A stretch of 64,000 nucleotides of DNA from Azonexus sp. (GCF_030824335.1 NZ_JAVBXX010000043.1:1-64000); one strand, 5' to 3'. Positions 7,905 through 16,628 are shown, counted from the first letter of the stretch. Notes: generated by a model not told the origin, from the letters alone. Made by a program: numbers and translations.

Positions 7905-7914
7905 TGCTCGTGCG

Positions 7915-9159
7915 CTAAACGCCGGCAGTTTCCGCTACCGGCAACTTGCGCTGGAAAATCAACGGCATCAGGTTGTCGGCCAGCAACAGGCCGACTGCCA
8001 GCACGGCACCGGTCAGCAGCATTTCGGTGATCAGCGCGATGCCGGTGACGCTGTCCTGCGCCATCAGCGCGTGCAGGCCGCGAAATCCCATGCTGCCGGG
8101 CACCAGCGTGATCAAGCCGGGAATCTGCACCAGCACCGATGGCCGGCTGCTGACGAACTGGTAGAGGTGCCCGGCGGCAGCGACGGCGAAGGCGGCGCAG
8201 AACGCTCCGACGACATTGCCCATGCTGGTGCCAACCACGGAATAGACGGCCCAGGCCAGCAAACAGCCGCCGGCCGACACCAGCACCGCCGACCACGGCG
8301 CCTGCAGCACGGCCAGCAACGAGACGCCGAGCACTGCCACTGCCGGCCAGATCACCCAGGCCGGCAGGCTGGTGACGACGCCCAGCGTTTCAACGGGATA
8401 AAGCGTCTGGCCGATCTTGGTGCCGATGGCCAATCCTGCGCCCATCAGGAACAACTGCAGAAATGCACCGATCAGCCGGCCGCTGCCGGCGAGGTAGTTT
8501 TGTGTCGCCAGTTCGGACATGGCGACAGTCAACATGAAACCGGGCAGCAGGAAGACCACGCCGGCCACCGCCGAGACGAAAGGACTTTGCTGCGGGAAAA
8601 ACCAGGCCAGTGCCTGCGCCAGCATCGCGGCCAGCGTGCACAGGATGACCGGCACCGCAGGGCCGAGCCGGGGAATGCGGGCGCAACCGAGTACGCCAGC
8701 AACAAAGCCCATGCCGATCAGGCCGCCGCAGAGCATTTCCATCCAGCCGCCGCGCAGCAACAAGGCTACCGACGCGGACAGCAGAAAACCCATGCCGATA
8801 AAGGCCATCCCCGACCACGGCGCCGGCAGCGCCATCAGGCTTGCCAGACGGCGTTCGTAGTCGTCCAGCCGTTCGCTGCCATCGATTTCCCGGCACAGCG
8901 TTTCGAGTTCGATCAGGCGGGCCATGTTGTAGTCGTAAGCCGGTAAACGCAGCATTTCGACCCGCCGCTTGCCGCTGGCATCGACCAGGGTCAAGGCAAG
9001 GAAGGTCAATACGGCAAATCCTTCCACCTGCACGCCGAGGCGCCCGCCGATTTCCTTCAGCCGGCGCTCCAGTTCATGCGCCGGCGCACCGCTGACATGC
9101 AGGGCCTGCCCGAGATCGCGCAGGAACAGCCCCAGCCTGGGCAGCACGTCCTCAGTCAT
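7915..9159 (-). CDS. ThrE-type threonine/serine exporter family protein
   Basis: The 414-residue protein has a soluble N-terminal region of about 125 residues (DUF1212-like, with LERRLKEIGGRLGVQVEGFAV) followed by about ten hydrophobic helices. The second half resembles the ThrE_2 part, including PGLITLVPGSMGFRGLHALM. The two halves are fused in one chain, as in Corynebacterium ThrE, whereas many bacteria carry them as separate proteins. It likely exports threonine/serine, though substrates of proteobacterial homologues are mostly untested. Its start overlaps the preceding small gene by eight bases. Confidence 0.85.
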   Translation of the reverse strand: MTEDVLPRLGLFLRDLGQALHVSGAPAHELERRLKEIGGRLGVQVEGFAVLTFLALTLVDASGKRRVEMLRLPAYDYNMARLIELETLCREIDGSERLDDYERRLASLMALPAPWSGMAFIGMGFLLSASVALLLRGGWMEMLCGGLIGMGFVAGVLGCARIPRLGPAVPVILCTLAAMLAQALAWFFPQQSPFVSAVAGVVFLLPGFMLTVAMSELATQNYLAGSGRLIGAFLQLFLMGAGLAIGTKIGQTLYPVETLGVVTSLPAWVIWPAVAVLGVSLLAVLQAPWSAVLVSAGGCLLAWAVYSVVGTSMGNVVGAFCAAFAVAAAGHLYQFVSSRPSVLVQIPGLITLVPGSMGFRGLHALMAQDSVTGIALITEMLLTGAVLAVGLLLADNLMPLIFQRKLPVAETAGV

Positions 9160-9424
9160 TGTTTTCCGGGTTTTTCCGGCGGGCCAGTTGGCGGGCGAAG
9201 GCCTCGTCGTTTTTACTCATCCGCCGCACCGGCTGCGGCCCGGTGGCATTAACCTGCGCAACAAAATCGTCGAGCGGCAGTGCTGGCGACACATCACGGT
9301 CATTGCCATCGATCCGTTCACGCAACTGGAACAGGCCGTTACCGGTCATCACCATCAGGTAGTGTCGCCCTTCGCTACGCTGGTTGAGCCGGGCGACGGC
9401 GGCGGTAGCACGGGTTGAGCGCAT
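9152..9424 (-). CDS. small conserved-looking protein, function unknown
   Basis: This 90-residue protein is basic at its N-terminus (RSTRATAAVARLNQR), contains a short beta-like core (GRHYLMVMTGNGLFQLRER) and ends in an Asn/Asp tail. I recognise no family. It sits three bases downstream of the 9428-9625 gene and overlaps the exporter gene, so it is probably the middle of a co-transcribed run trailing the isc operon. Confidence 0.55.
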   Translation of the reverse strand: MRSTRATAAVARLNQRSEGRHYLMVMTGNGLFQLRERIDGNDRDVSPALPLDDFVAQVNATGPQPVRRMSKNDEAFARQLARRKNPENND

Positions 9425-9427
9425 GGC

Positions 9428-9625
9428 TTACTTGTATTTCTTGAACACGGCCTTGGCGTCCTGATGCGCCCGATCCAGCGTGCAGATCGCCGGATCGTCA
9501 TCATGGCCGGTGAAAAAATCGTCGGCCTGCGCCTGCATCACCATCTTGATCGCTGCCGCATCGGTCACATCGTAATTTTCGGTGATCAGCGTGGTGACTT
9601 CGTCCAGGTGTTCTTCGTAGGTCAT
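9428..9625 (-). CDS. small acidic protein, function unknown
   Basis: A 65-residue helical, acidic protein (MTYEEHLDEVTTLITENYDV start, FKKYK end). Its ATG overlaps the stop of the YkgJ-type gene (ATGA at 9622-9625 on the minus strand), so the two are translationally coupled. No family is recognised. The coupling suggests a role near the cysteine-cluster protein. Confidence 0.6.
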   Translation of the reverse strand: MTYEEHLDEVTTLITENYDVTDAAAIKMVMQAQADDFFTGHDDDPAICTLDRAHQDAKAVFKKYK

Positions 9626-9951
9626 CAGTAAAATTCGTGCTTTGATTTGGCTTGAGTTGACGCCGGAATGGCATTTTTCCCGGCAAAAAACAGGGCGCGC
9701 TCCTCAAGGCAGTCGCCCTCGCCCATCGCGTATTCCCGGCAAACACCGGGGCGGCGTTCGTAAATGGTGCAGCGCATGGTCTGCCGGTCCAGTGCCACGC
9801 ACCAGCCATCGTCGAGCCGGCGCATCACTTCGCCACCCCAGGCATCTTCACGGGTGTAGCGCTGGGGGACGTCGTCGTCCCCCATCAAAATGACTTCCAG
9901 TTGGCAACAGCAGGCCTGGCAGTCACTGCAGGTGATGCCGGCGCTGATCAG
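9625..9951 (-). CDS. YkgJ-family cysteine cluster protein (probable CTG or other non-ATG start)
   Basis: The frame encodes a zinc/iron-chelating cysteine-cluster protein: C-x2-C-x2-CCC near the N-terminus (TCSDCQACC), then CTIYERRPGVCREY and a late Cys in GEGDC. The first conventional start, TTG at 9886-9888, would cut off the essential N-terminal Cys cluster. No ATG exists upstream. A CTG at 9949-9951 overlaps the iscX stop in CTGA form and is preceded by GAGG, so I take it as the likely start; this needs proof. Family members may bind Fe-S or zinc. Position right after iscX suggests a link to iron-sulfur metabolism. Confidence 0.7.
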   Translation of the reverse strand: MISAGITCSDCQACCCQLEVILMGDDDVPQRYTREDAWGGEVMRRLDDGWCVALDRQTMRCTIYERRPGVCREYAMGEGDCLEERALFFAGKNAIPASTQAKSKHEFY

Positions 9952-10142
9952 GCGACCTCGTCGATCCAGGCTTGCTGGATGGCTTCGAGAATTTTCTCGC
10001 CGCAGCGGTTCGGATCATCGGCGAAATCAGGCAAGGCCAGGACCCAGGCGCGCAGATCGACGAAATTGATTTTCAGCGGGTCTTGATCGGGATACGCATC
10101 GCTCAGTTCGATAGCGATGTCGTTGATGTCGGTCCATTTCAT
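9948..10142 (-). CDS. iscX: IscX (Fe-S assembly protein)
   Basis: The 64-residue acidic protein matches IscX/YfhJ: MKWTDINDIAIELSDAYPDQDP start, then NFVDLRAWVLALPDF and CGEKILEAIQQAW. IscX binds IscS and iron and adjusts the rate of cluster building. It is the last classical isc gene here. Its start overlaps the fdx stop by four bases, so it is co-translated with ferredoxin. Confidence 0.95.
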   Translation of the reverse strand: MKWTDINDIAIELSDAYPDQDPLKINFVDLRAWVLALPDFADDPNRCGEKILEAIQQAWIDEVA

Positions 10143-10483
10143 TTGCGATGTCCCTCCTTCGCCATGTTGATGCTGTACTTGGGAATTTCGACGACCAGCG
10201 GCGTCGACCGCACAATGGCCTGACAGCCCAGGCGGGAGTTCGGTTCCAGACCCCAGGCCTTGTCCAGAAGGTCTTCCTCAATATCCTCGGCGGCTTCCAG
10301 CGAAGCAAAGCCCTCGCGCACGATAACGTGGCATGTCGTGCAGGCGCAGGACATTTCGCAGGCGTGGTCAAGTTCGATTTCGTTGGCCAGCAGGTTTTCG
10401 CAAATGGACTTGCCTTCTTCCGCCTCAATCACGGCGCCGTCCGGACACAACTCCACATGCGGCAACACGATCAACTGTGTCAT
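10139..10483 (-). CDS. fdx: ISC-type [2Fe-2S] ferredoxin
   Basis: This adrenodoxin-like ferredoxin of 114 residues carries the [2Fe-2S] ligands in HACEMSCACTTCH (Cys42, 48 and 51) and a fourth Cys near 87 in RLGCQAI. It supplies electrons for cluster assembly on IscU. The start overlaps the hscA stop (ATGA), and its stop overlaps iscX. Confidence 0.95.
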   Translation of the reverse strand: MTQLIVLPHVELCPDGAVIEAEEGKSICENLLANEIELDHACEMSCACTTCHVIVREGFASLEAAEDIEEDLLDKAWGLEPNSRLGCQAIVRSTPLVVEIPKYSINMAKEGHRK

Positions 10484-12360
10484 GCGTCTTCTCCCATTTT
10501 GATGTCGTCGACCTTGCGGCCGGACAGCACTTTCTTGATGCTTTGATCCATGCGGCGGTGGGCAAACTCCTGGGTTTCGAAGCCCAGATCGTCCATCTCG
10601 ATATTGATCAGGCGACGGTTGTCGCCAGCTGCCGTTTCACGCAGCTTGGCAATCGTTGCGGTAATTTTGGCGAATTCGGCGGCGCTGAGCAGATGGGCAT
10701 CTTCGGCCAGCGCAGCTTCAGTGGCCTCGATCATGCGCTCGGCCTCGACCTGCGCTTCCTTCAGCGCCCGTGCCATCGCGTCGTCCTTGGCGTGTGCCAT
10801 CGAATCCTTGAGCATGCCGGCGATTTCATCGTCGGATAGACCATAGGATGGCTTGACGGTAATGCTCGATTCAACCCCGGTCGTCTGCTCGCGCGCCGCG
10901 ACGGACAGCAGGCCATCGGCATCGACCTGGAAAGTCACGCGGATGCGGGCAGCGCCGGCCACCATCGGAGGAATGCCGCGCAGTTCGAAGCGGGCCAGCG
11001 AACGGCAGTCGGCGATCATTTCGCGTTCGCCCTGCACGACGTGGATGGCCATCGCCGTCTGGCCGTCCTTGAAGGTGGTGAATTCCTGGGCGCGCGCGGT
11101 CGGAATGGTCGAATTGCGCGGAATCACCTTCTCGGTCAAACCGCCCATCGTTTCCAGGCCGAGCGACAGCGGAATCACGTCGAGCAGCAGCCAGTCGTCC
11201 TTGCCGGTCTTGTTGCCGGCCAGCAGATTGGCTTGCGTCGCAGCGCCGAGCGCGACGACCTTGTCCGGATCGAGATTGGTCAGCGGTTCCTGGCGGAAAA
11301 AGTCGCCGACCGCCTTCTGTATCTGCGGCATGCGTGTCGCGCCGCCGACCATCACCACGCCCTTGATGTCGTCGGCGCGCAGGCCTGCGTCACGCAAGGC
11401 TTTCTTGACCGGCTGCAGGGTTTTTGAAATCAACGTCTGGGTGATATCGGCAAACGTCGCCACGTCAAGTTTCAGATCGACCATCTCGCCGGAAGACAGG
11501 CGCACGGTGATCGGCGCTTCCGGGTTCTTGCTCAGATATTCCTTGGCCTCGCGGCAGCGCATCATCAGCAGACGCGCATCTTGGGGCGACAACGGCTGCA
11601 ATTTGCCCTGCTCGATGACCCAGCAGAAAATCCGGTGATCGAAATCGTCGCCGCCCAGCGCGGAATCGCCGCCGGTGGACATCACTTCGAAGACACCCTT
11701 GGTCAGCTTCAGGATGGAAATATCGAAAGTACCGCCACCCAGGTCGTAGACCGCATAAACGCCTTCTGCCGCGTTATCCAGCCCATAGGCGATGGCCGCT
11801 GCAGTCGGTTCGTTCAACAGGCGCAACACGTTCAGGCCAGCCAGACGTGCTGCATCCTTGGTCGCCTGACGTTGTGCATCGTCGAAATAAGCCGGCACGG
11901 TGATCACCGCCCCGACCAGTTCGCCACCCAGCGCCGCTTCGGCTCTGAGCTTCAGCGTCTTGAGAATTTCTGCCGAGACTTCGACCGGGCTCTTGATGCC
12001 GGCCTGCGTCTTCAGCTTGACCATGCCCGGCGCTTCGATGAAGTCGTAAGGCATCGATTCGACGTGGGCGATATCCTTCTGGCCACGCCCCATGAAGCGC
12101 TTGACGGAAACAATGGTGTTTTTCGGGTCGACCGCCTGATTCTTCTGCGCATCGTGGCCGACCTCGGTCGAACCATCGGCGTGGTAATGCACCACCGAGG
12201 GCAGCAGCGGACGGCCCTGCTCGTCGCTCAGGCAGATCGCAATACCGCTGCGCACCGTGGCGACCAGCGAATTGGTCGTGCCGAGATCGATGCCGATGGC
12301 GAGTTTATGTTCGTGCGGAGCTGCGGATTCGCCCGGTTCGGCGATTTGAAACAAGGCCAT
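10480..12360 (-). CDS. hscA: Fe-S protein assembly chaperone HscA
   Basis: The 626-residue Hsp70 homologue has the N-terminal nucleotide-binding domain (GIDLGTTNSLVATV, then VYDLGGGTFDISIL and GVVMVGGATRMP) and a substrate-binding domain with a short C-terminal lid. HscA, stimulated by HscB, releases the [2Fe-2S] cluster from IscU to acceptors. Length is close to the E. coli protein (616). It follows hscB by two bases. Confidence 0.97.
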   Translation of the reverse strand: MALFQIAEPGESAAPHEHKLAIGIDLGTTNSLVATVRSGIAICLSDEQGRPLLPSVVHYHADGSTEVGHDAQKNQAVDPKNTIVSVKRFMGRGQKDIAHVESMPYDFIEAPGMVKLKTQAGIKSPVEVSAEILKTLKLRAEAALGGELVGAVITVPAYFDDAQRQATKDAARLAGLNVLRLLNEPTAAAIAYGLDNAAEGVYAVYDLGGGTFDISILKLTKGVFEVMSTGGDSALGGDDFDHRIFCWVIEQGKLQPLSPQDARLLMMRCREAKEYLSKNPEAPITVRLSSGEMVDLKLDVATFADITQTLISKTLQPVKKALRDAGLRADDIKGVVMVGGATRMPQIQKAVGDFFRQEPLTNLDPDKVVALGAATQANLLAGNKTGKDDWLLLDVIPLSLGLETMGGLTEKVIPRNSTIPTARAQEFTTFKDGQTAMAIHVVQGEREMIADCRSLARFELRGIPPMVAGAARIRVTFQVDADGLLSVAAREQTTGVESSITVKPSYGLSDDEIAGMLKDSMAHAKDDAMARALKEAQVEAERMIEATEAALAEDAHLLSAAEFAKITATIAKLRETAAGDNRRLINIEMDDLGFETQEFAHRRMDQSIKKVLSGRKVDDIKMGEDA

Positions 12361-12362
12361 TT

Positions 12363-12890
12363 TTAGTCTTCCAGCGACGCCAGCGCGTCGTCGATTTCGT
12401 ACAAGAGTTTTTCCAGGAACATCAGCCGGCGCACGCGATCCGTCGCGGCGGCATAATCTTTCGCCACATCGAGCATCTCGCCCACATCGTCGTAACGGCT
12501 ATTGATGTCACTGCGCAGACGGTTGTGCAGATGTTCGAGTTCATGATGATCGCCGCCCTTCCGGGCATCCATCACCGCTTCGCGCCATTCCATCTGTTCC
12601 ATCAGGAAATCGGCCGGCATCGCGGTATTGCTTTCCGCTTGCAGGTCGTGACCGGCCAGTTCGAGCAGATATTTCGCCCGTTCCAGCGGCTTTTTCAGCG
12701 TCAGATAAGCCTCGTTGGCGCGCGTCGCCCATTGCATGGACAAACGCCGCTCGGCGTCAGTGCCATTGGCAAAACGATCCGGATGCACCTGCGCCTGCAC
12801 GTCGCGATAACGCGAGTCGAGCTCGGACAGGTTCAGCCGGAAAGCCCGCGGCAGTTCGAACAGCGCGAAGAAATCGGCGCTCAGTTCCAT
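12363..12890 (-). CDS. hscB: co-chaperone HscB
   Basis: The 175-residue J-domain co-chaperone starts with the HscB-type J domain (FFALFELPRAFRLNLSELDS) containing the HPD motif in VHPDRF. A helical IscU-binding C-terminal domain ends YEIDDALASLED. It delivers IscU to HscA and stimulates its ATPase. Its ATG at 12888-12890 shares one base with the iscA stop. Confidence 0.95.
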   Translation of the reverse strand: MELSADFFALFELPRAFRLNLSELDSRYRDVQAQVHPDRFANGTDAERRLSMQWATRANEAYLTLKKPLERAKYLLELAGHDLQAESNTAMPADFLMEQMEWREAVMDARKGGDHHELEHLHNRLRSDINSRYDDVGEMLDVAKDYAAATDRVRRLMFLEKLLYEIDDALASLED

Positions 12891-13213
12891 CAGACGTTAA
12901 ACGACTCGCCGCAACCGCACTGGTCCTTGACGTTCGGGTTGTTGAACTTGAAACCTTCGTTCAAACCTTCACGGGCAAAGTCCAGCTCCATGCCTTCGAG
13001 ATAAGGCATGCTCTTGGCGTCGACGATGACCTTGACACCGGCACTCTCGAAGACCACATCGTCCTCATTCACCTCGTCAACGAATTCCAGCTTGTAGGCC
13101 ATGCCGGAACAGCCGGAAGTCCGTACGCCGAGGCGCAGGCCGATGCCTTTACCGCGCTTGGTCAGGAAGTTGGCGACATGCTTGGCCGCCGAGTCGCTCA
13201 AGGTCACACCCAT
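12890..13213 (-). CDS. iscA: iron-sulfur assembly scaffold/carrier IscA
   Basis: An A-type carrier of 107 residues with the three conserved cysteines: Cys in TSGCSGMAY and the pair in QCGCGESF near the C-terminus. It accepts clusters or iron and passes them to targets, particularly [4Fe-4S] proteins. It lies two bases downstream of iscU. Confidence 0.95.
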   Translation of the reverse strand: MGVTLSDSAAKHVANFLTKRGKGIGLRLGVRTSGCSGMAYKLEFVDEVNEDDVVFESAGVKVIVDAKSMPYLEGMELDFAREGLNEGFKFNNPNVKDQCGCGESFNV

Positions 13214-13215
13214 GC

Positions 13216-13599
13216 TTATTCTCCGTGCTTTTTCTTGTAATCCGCCACGGCTGCCTTGATGGCATCCTCGGCCAGAATCGAACAGTGAATTTTAACCGGC
13301 GGCAGCGCCAGTTCTTCGGCGATTTCGGTGTTTTTGATGGACAAGGCCTGATCGACCGTCTTGCCCTTGACCCATTCGGTGACCAGCGACGACGAGGCGA
13401 TGGCCGAGCCGCAACCGTAGGTCTTGAACTTGGCATCTTCGATGACGCCGGCCTTGTTGACCTTGATCTGCAACTTCATCACGTCGCCGCAGGCCGGCGC
13501 ACCAACCATGCCGGTACCGACGCCGTCATCTTCCTTGCCGAAGGAACCGACGTTACGTGGATTCTCATAGTGATCAATGACTTTTACGCTATAGCTCAT
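13216..13599 (-). CDS. iscU: Fe-S cluster scaffold IscU
   Basis: The 127-residue scaffold has the three cluster-ligand cysteines in GAPACGDVMKL, TYGCGSAIASSS and HCSILAEDA, and the HscA-recognition region around LPPVK. Clusters are assembled here from IscS-derived sulfur. A ribosome binding site (GGAGA) precedes the ATG. It follows iscS by 45 bases. Confidence 0.97.
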   Translation of the reverse strand: MSYSVKVIDHYENPRNVGSFGKEDDGVGTGMVGAPACGDVMKLQIKVNKAGVIEDAKFKTYGCGSAIASSSLVTEWVKGKTVDQALSIKNTEIAEELALPPVKIHCSILAEDAIKAAVADYKKKHGE

Positions 13600-13644
13600 G
13601 TTAATTCTCCAATAATTCAGGGTTAGCCGATGGCAGTTTCTTGC

Positions 13645-14856
13645 TTAGTGAGCAGCCCACTGCACCGTACTCAGATCGATGCCGTCCTTGTACATTTCCC
13701 ACAGCGGCGAAAGGTCACGTAATTTGCCAACTTTCTCATGCAACAACTTGATTGCATAGTCAATTTCTTCTTCTGTCGTGAATCGACCGATACTGAAACG
13801 AATCGAGCTGTGCGCCAGTTCGTCGTCACGGCCCAACGCGCGCAGCACGTAGGACGGTTCCAGGCTGGCCGAGGTACAGGCGGAGCCGGACGAAACCGCC
13901 AGATCCTTGATCGCCATGATCATCGACTCGCCTTCGACGTAGGCAAAACTGATATTCAGGTTGTGTGCCACGCGCTGCGTCAGGTCGCCATTGACGAAGG
14001 TCGCCTCGATATCCTGCAGGCCCTTCAACAGCTTGTCGCGCAGTTTGCCGACACGGAGGTTTTCTGCAGCCATTTCTTCTTTGGCCAGGCGGAAGCATTC
14101 GCCCATGCCGACGATCTGATGCGTCGGCAAGGTACCGGAACGGAAACCCCGCTCATGACCGCCACCGTGCATCTGGGCTTCCAGACGAATACGCGGTTTG
14201 CGCCGCACATACAGCGCGCCGATACCTTTCGGACCGTAGGTCTTGTGGGCGCAGAAGCTCATCAGGTCGACCTTCAGCTTGCTCAGGTCGATCTCGACCT
14301 TGCCGGTCGCTTGCGCGGCATCGACGTGGAAGATCACGCCCTTCTCGCGGCAGATTTCGCCCAGTTCGGCAATCGGCTGAATGACGCCGACTTCGTTATT
14401 GACATACATCACCGAAGCCAGCACGGTATCCGGGCGGATCGCCGCCTTGAACACTTCCAGATCGAGCAGGCCGTCTTCCTTGACGTCGAGATAAGTCGCC
14501 TCAAAACCCTGGCGCTCCATTTCGCGCACCGTATCGAGCACGGCTTTGTGCTCGGTCTTCACGGTGATGATGTGCTTGCCCTTGGTGCCGGCGTAGAAAT
14601 TGGCGGCGCCCTTGATGGCGAGATTGTTGGATTCGGTCGCCCCGGAGGTCCAGACGATTTCCTTCGGATCGGCATTGACCAGTGCCGCTACCTGCTCGCG
14701 GGCTTCCTCGACGGCCGCATCGGCCACCCAGCCGAAGCTGTGCGAACGCGAAGCCGGATTGCCGAAATGCTCGCACAGGTACGGAATCATTTTTTCGGCG
14801 ACCCGTGGGTCGACCGGAGTAGTTGCCGAGTAGTCCAGGTAGATGGGGAGTTTCAT
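13645..14856 (-). CDS. iscS: cysteine desulfurase IscS
   Basis: This PLP enzyme takes sulfur from cysteine for Fe-S clusters and tRNA thiolation. Start MKLPIYLDYSATTPVDPRVA matches IscS exactly, so the ATG at 14856 is preferred to the ten-codon-longer frame. The PLP lysine lies in SFCAHKTYGPKG, the catalytic Cys in SSGSACTSASLEPSYVLRA, and the C-terminal IscU-contacting tail ends STVQWAAH. Its 403 residues match the family. Confidence 0.97.
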   Translation of the reverse strand: MKLPIYLDYSATTPVDPRVAEKMIPYLCEHFGNPASRSHSFGWVADAAVEEAREQVAALVNADPKEIVWTSGATESNNLAIKGAANFYAGTKGKHIITVKTEHKAVLDTVREMERQGFEATYLDVKEDGLLDLEVFKAAIRPDTVLASVMYVNNEVGVIQPIAELGEICREKGVIFHVDAAQATGKVEIDLSKLKVDLMSFCAHKTYGPKGIGALYVRRKPRIRLEAQMHGGGHERGFRSGTLPTHQIVGMGECFRLAKEEMAAENLRVGKLRDKLLKGLQDIEATFVNGDLTQRVAHNLNISFAYVEGESMIMAIKDLAVSSGSACTSASLEPSYVLRALGRDDELAHSSIRFSIGRFTTEEEIDYAIKLLHEKVGKLRDLSPLWEMYKDGIDLSTVQWAAH

Positions 14857-14901
14857 CGTCATTCTCGCTAAAGTCGGGTTGTTCAAACGGGCTTGGTCGA
14901 C

Positions 14902-16077
14902 CTAATGGGCAACTACGGCCGTCAGTCCCTGCAGGCGTCCGACTGTAATCTGCAGGGCGTTGATGAATTGATCGATCTCATGTTCCATATTGCTCGCGCC
15001 CAAACTGACGCGTACTGCACCGCGGGCAATTTCCGGCGCCACGCCCATTGCCCGCAACACATGCGATGGCTCCGGGTTGGCACTGGAACAAGCGGCCCCG
15101 CTGGCCACGGCAAAACCTTCGCGGTCCAGCTTGCCGACCAGCGTTTCACCGTCGATATCGGGAAAGGCGAAATAGCTGGTATTAGGCAAACGAAGGGCGT
15201 CGACCGCAAAAATCCGTGCACCAAGTGCGGTCAACCCGCTTTCCAGGCGGTTTTTCAACATTTGCATACGCTGCGGAAGTTCGGCAACGCGTTGCGCCGC
15301 AAGTTCCGCAGCCACACCGAATCCGACGATGGCCGGCACATTTTCCGTACCCGAACGCAAACCACGCTCATGGCCGCCACCGGCAATCTGCGGCTGCAAT
15401 TCAATGCGCTTGTCGAGCACCAGCGCTGCCGCGCCCTTCGGCCCGTTGATCTTGTGCGCCGAAACCGTCAGCGCATGCACACCGGCCGCGTTCAACACCC
15501 GAAAATCCACCGGCAACTTGCCGAAAGCCTGCACCACATCGCTGTGGAACCAGGCGCCGCTAGTCCGTGCTGCAGCCGCCAGCGCGGCGATATCCTGCAC
15601 CACACCGGTTTCGTTGTTGGCCAGCATGACGGACAGCAATTTCGGTTTTTCCCGCAGCAGTTCGGCGTACTCAGCGGTTTTTACCTGCCCGGCGGCGTCG
15701 ACCGCAATTTCCCGCACTGCCCAGCCCTGCCGCGCCAATTGCGCTGCCGGTTTGAGCACACAGGGATGTTCGATGGCGCTGTGCGCAAGCAGTCCCGGTT
15801 TCAGACTGGCTGCCGCGCCCTTGATGAACAGGTTGTTGGCCTCGCTGCCGCCGCTGGTGAACAACACCTCGGTCGGGTGCGCGCCGAGCGCTGCCGCCAC
15901 TTTCTGCCGCGCTTCGTCCAATGCTAGCCTTGCCCGCCGCCCATATTCGTGGCGGCTCGACGCATTGCCGCACAGGCTGTTCAGCCAGGGCAGCATGGCC
16001 GCCAGCACCGCAGGATCGAGCGGTGTGGTGGCGTTATGGTCGAGATAGACCGGTTGAAAAAGCGGCTGAACCATCAT
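14902..16077 (-). CDS. second cysteine desulfurase (NifS/IscS-like)
   Basis: The 391-residue class-V aminotransferase-fold enzyme begins MMVQPLFQPVYLDHNATTPL. It has the PLP lysine in SAHKINGPKG and the catalytic Cys in SGAACSSANPEPSHVLRAMG. It is clearly a paralogue of the IscS next door but differs in its Cys loop and lacks the IscS-type tail. It sits five bases after iscR, inside the isc operon. The usual isc operon has one desulfurase, so the extra copy may feed another acceptor or act under different conditions; that is inference. The start at 16077 is chosen because the longer frame would run into iscR. Confidence 0.9.
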   Translation of the reverse strand: MMVQPLFQPVYLDHNATTPLDPAVLAAMLPWLNSLCGNASSRHEYGRRARLALDEARQKVAAALGAHPTEVLFTSGGSEANNLFIKGAAASLKPGLLAHSAIEHPCVLKPAAQLARQGWAVREIAVDAAGQVKTAEYAELLREKPKLLSVMLANNETGVVQDIAALAAAARTSGAWFHSDVVQAFGKLPVDFRVLNAAGVHALTVSAHKINGPKGAAALVLDKRIELQPQIAGGGHERGLRSGTENVPAIVGFGVAAELAAQRVAELPQRMQMLKNRLESGLTALGARIFAVDALRLPNTSYFAFPDIDGETLVGKLDREGFAVASGAACSSANPEPSHVLRAMGVAPEIARGAVRVSLGASNMEHEIDQFINALQITVGRLQGLTAVVAH

Positions 16078-16082
16078 GCGTC

Positions 16083-16586
16083 TCAGGCGACTGCAGCAAT
16101 CTTTTCGCGAACAGCGCGGCGCGGATGCGGGCCGAGCGGTCGCTTGACCTCGACAATCGACTCGCCTCGCGTCACCGCTTTGGCCTTTTCTCGGTCCACC
16201 AGCTCGGCCAGCGTGACCGATGCCAGGTAATCGAACATTTTGGCGTTCAGCGTAGACCACAGTTCATGGGTCATGCAGCGGTGTTCATCCTGACAATTTT
16301 CCTGGCCACCGCATTGCGTGGCATCGAGCTGCTCATCGACGGCGCGGATGATATCGGCCACCGTCAGTTGAGCTAGCGGCTTGGCAATACAGTAACCGCC
16401 CCCCGGGCCACGCACCGAATCGACGAGCTTGTAGCGGCGCAGTTTGCCGAACAACTGCTCAAGATAGGACAGGGAAATACTCTGTCGCTCGGCAACGCCC
16501 GCCAGGGCCACGGGACCATCATCGCCACGCAGGGCAAGATCCATCATGGCCGTTACGGCAAAACGTCCTTTGGTAGTCAAACGCAT
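16083..16586 (-). CDS. iscR: Fe-S cluster regulator IscR
   Basis: The Rrf2-family repressor of 167 residues starts MRLTTKGRFAVTAMMDLAL and carries a winged helix (QSISLSYLEQLFGKLRR). The [2Fe-2S] ligands Cys92, Cys98, Cys104 and His107 lie at the same positions as in E. coli IscR. With its cluster it represses the isc operon; without it, it derepresses. A well-matched type 1 site lies 18 bases upstream of the start, so autoregulation is expected. The ATG at 16586 is the family start. Confidence 0.96.
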   Translation of the reverse strand: MRLTTKGRFAVTAMMDLALRGDDGPVALAGVAERQSISLSYLEQLFGKLRRYKLVDSVRGPGGGYCIAKPLAQLTVADIIRAVDEQLDATQCGGQENCQDEHRCMTHELWSTLNAKMFDYLASVTLAELVDREKAKAVTRGESIVEVKRPLGPHPRRAVREKIAAVA

Positions 16587-16603
16587 TTCGGTCTCCCGAT
16601 CAA

Positions 16604-16628
16604 ATAACCTAGTATTGCGGTCAACTAT
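16604..16628 (-). promoter_or_regulatory. predicted type 1 IscR binding site
   Basis: Read on the minus strand, this 25-base site begins ATAGTTGACC and ends ACTAGGTTAT. By my count it matches the published E. coli type 1 IscR consensus at about 20 of 25 positions, including both ATA/TAT ends and the GAC core. It lies between cysE and iscR, 18 bases before the iscR ATG, where it would overlap the promoter. Confidence 0.75.

Noticed and set aside
7915..9159. Chance that the exporter is two frames (ThrE and ThrE_2) wrongly fused
   Set aside because: The frame is continuous and full-length fused exporters are known, so a fusion is normal for the family.
13738..14871. 377-codon frame opposite iscS
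   Set aside because: It is the complement of iscS, which has complete catalytic motifs.
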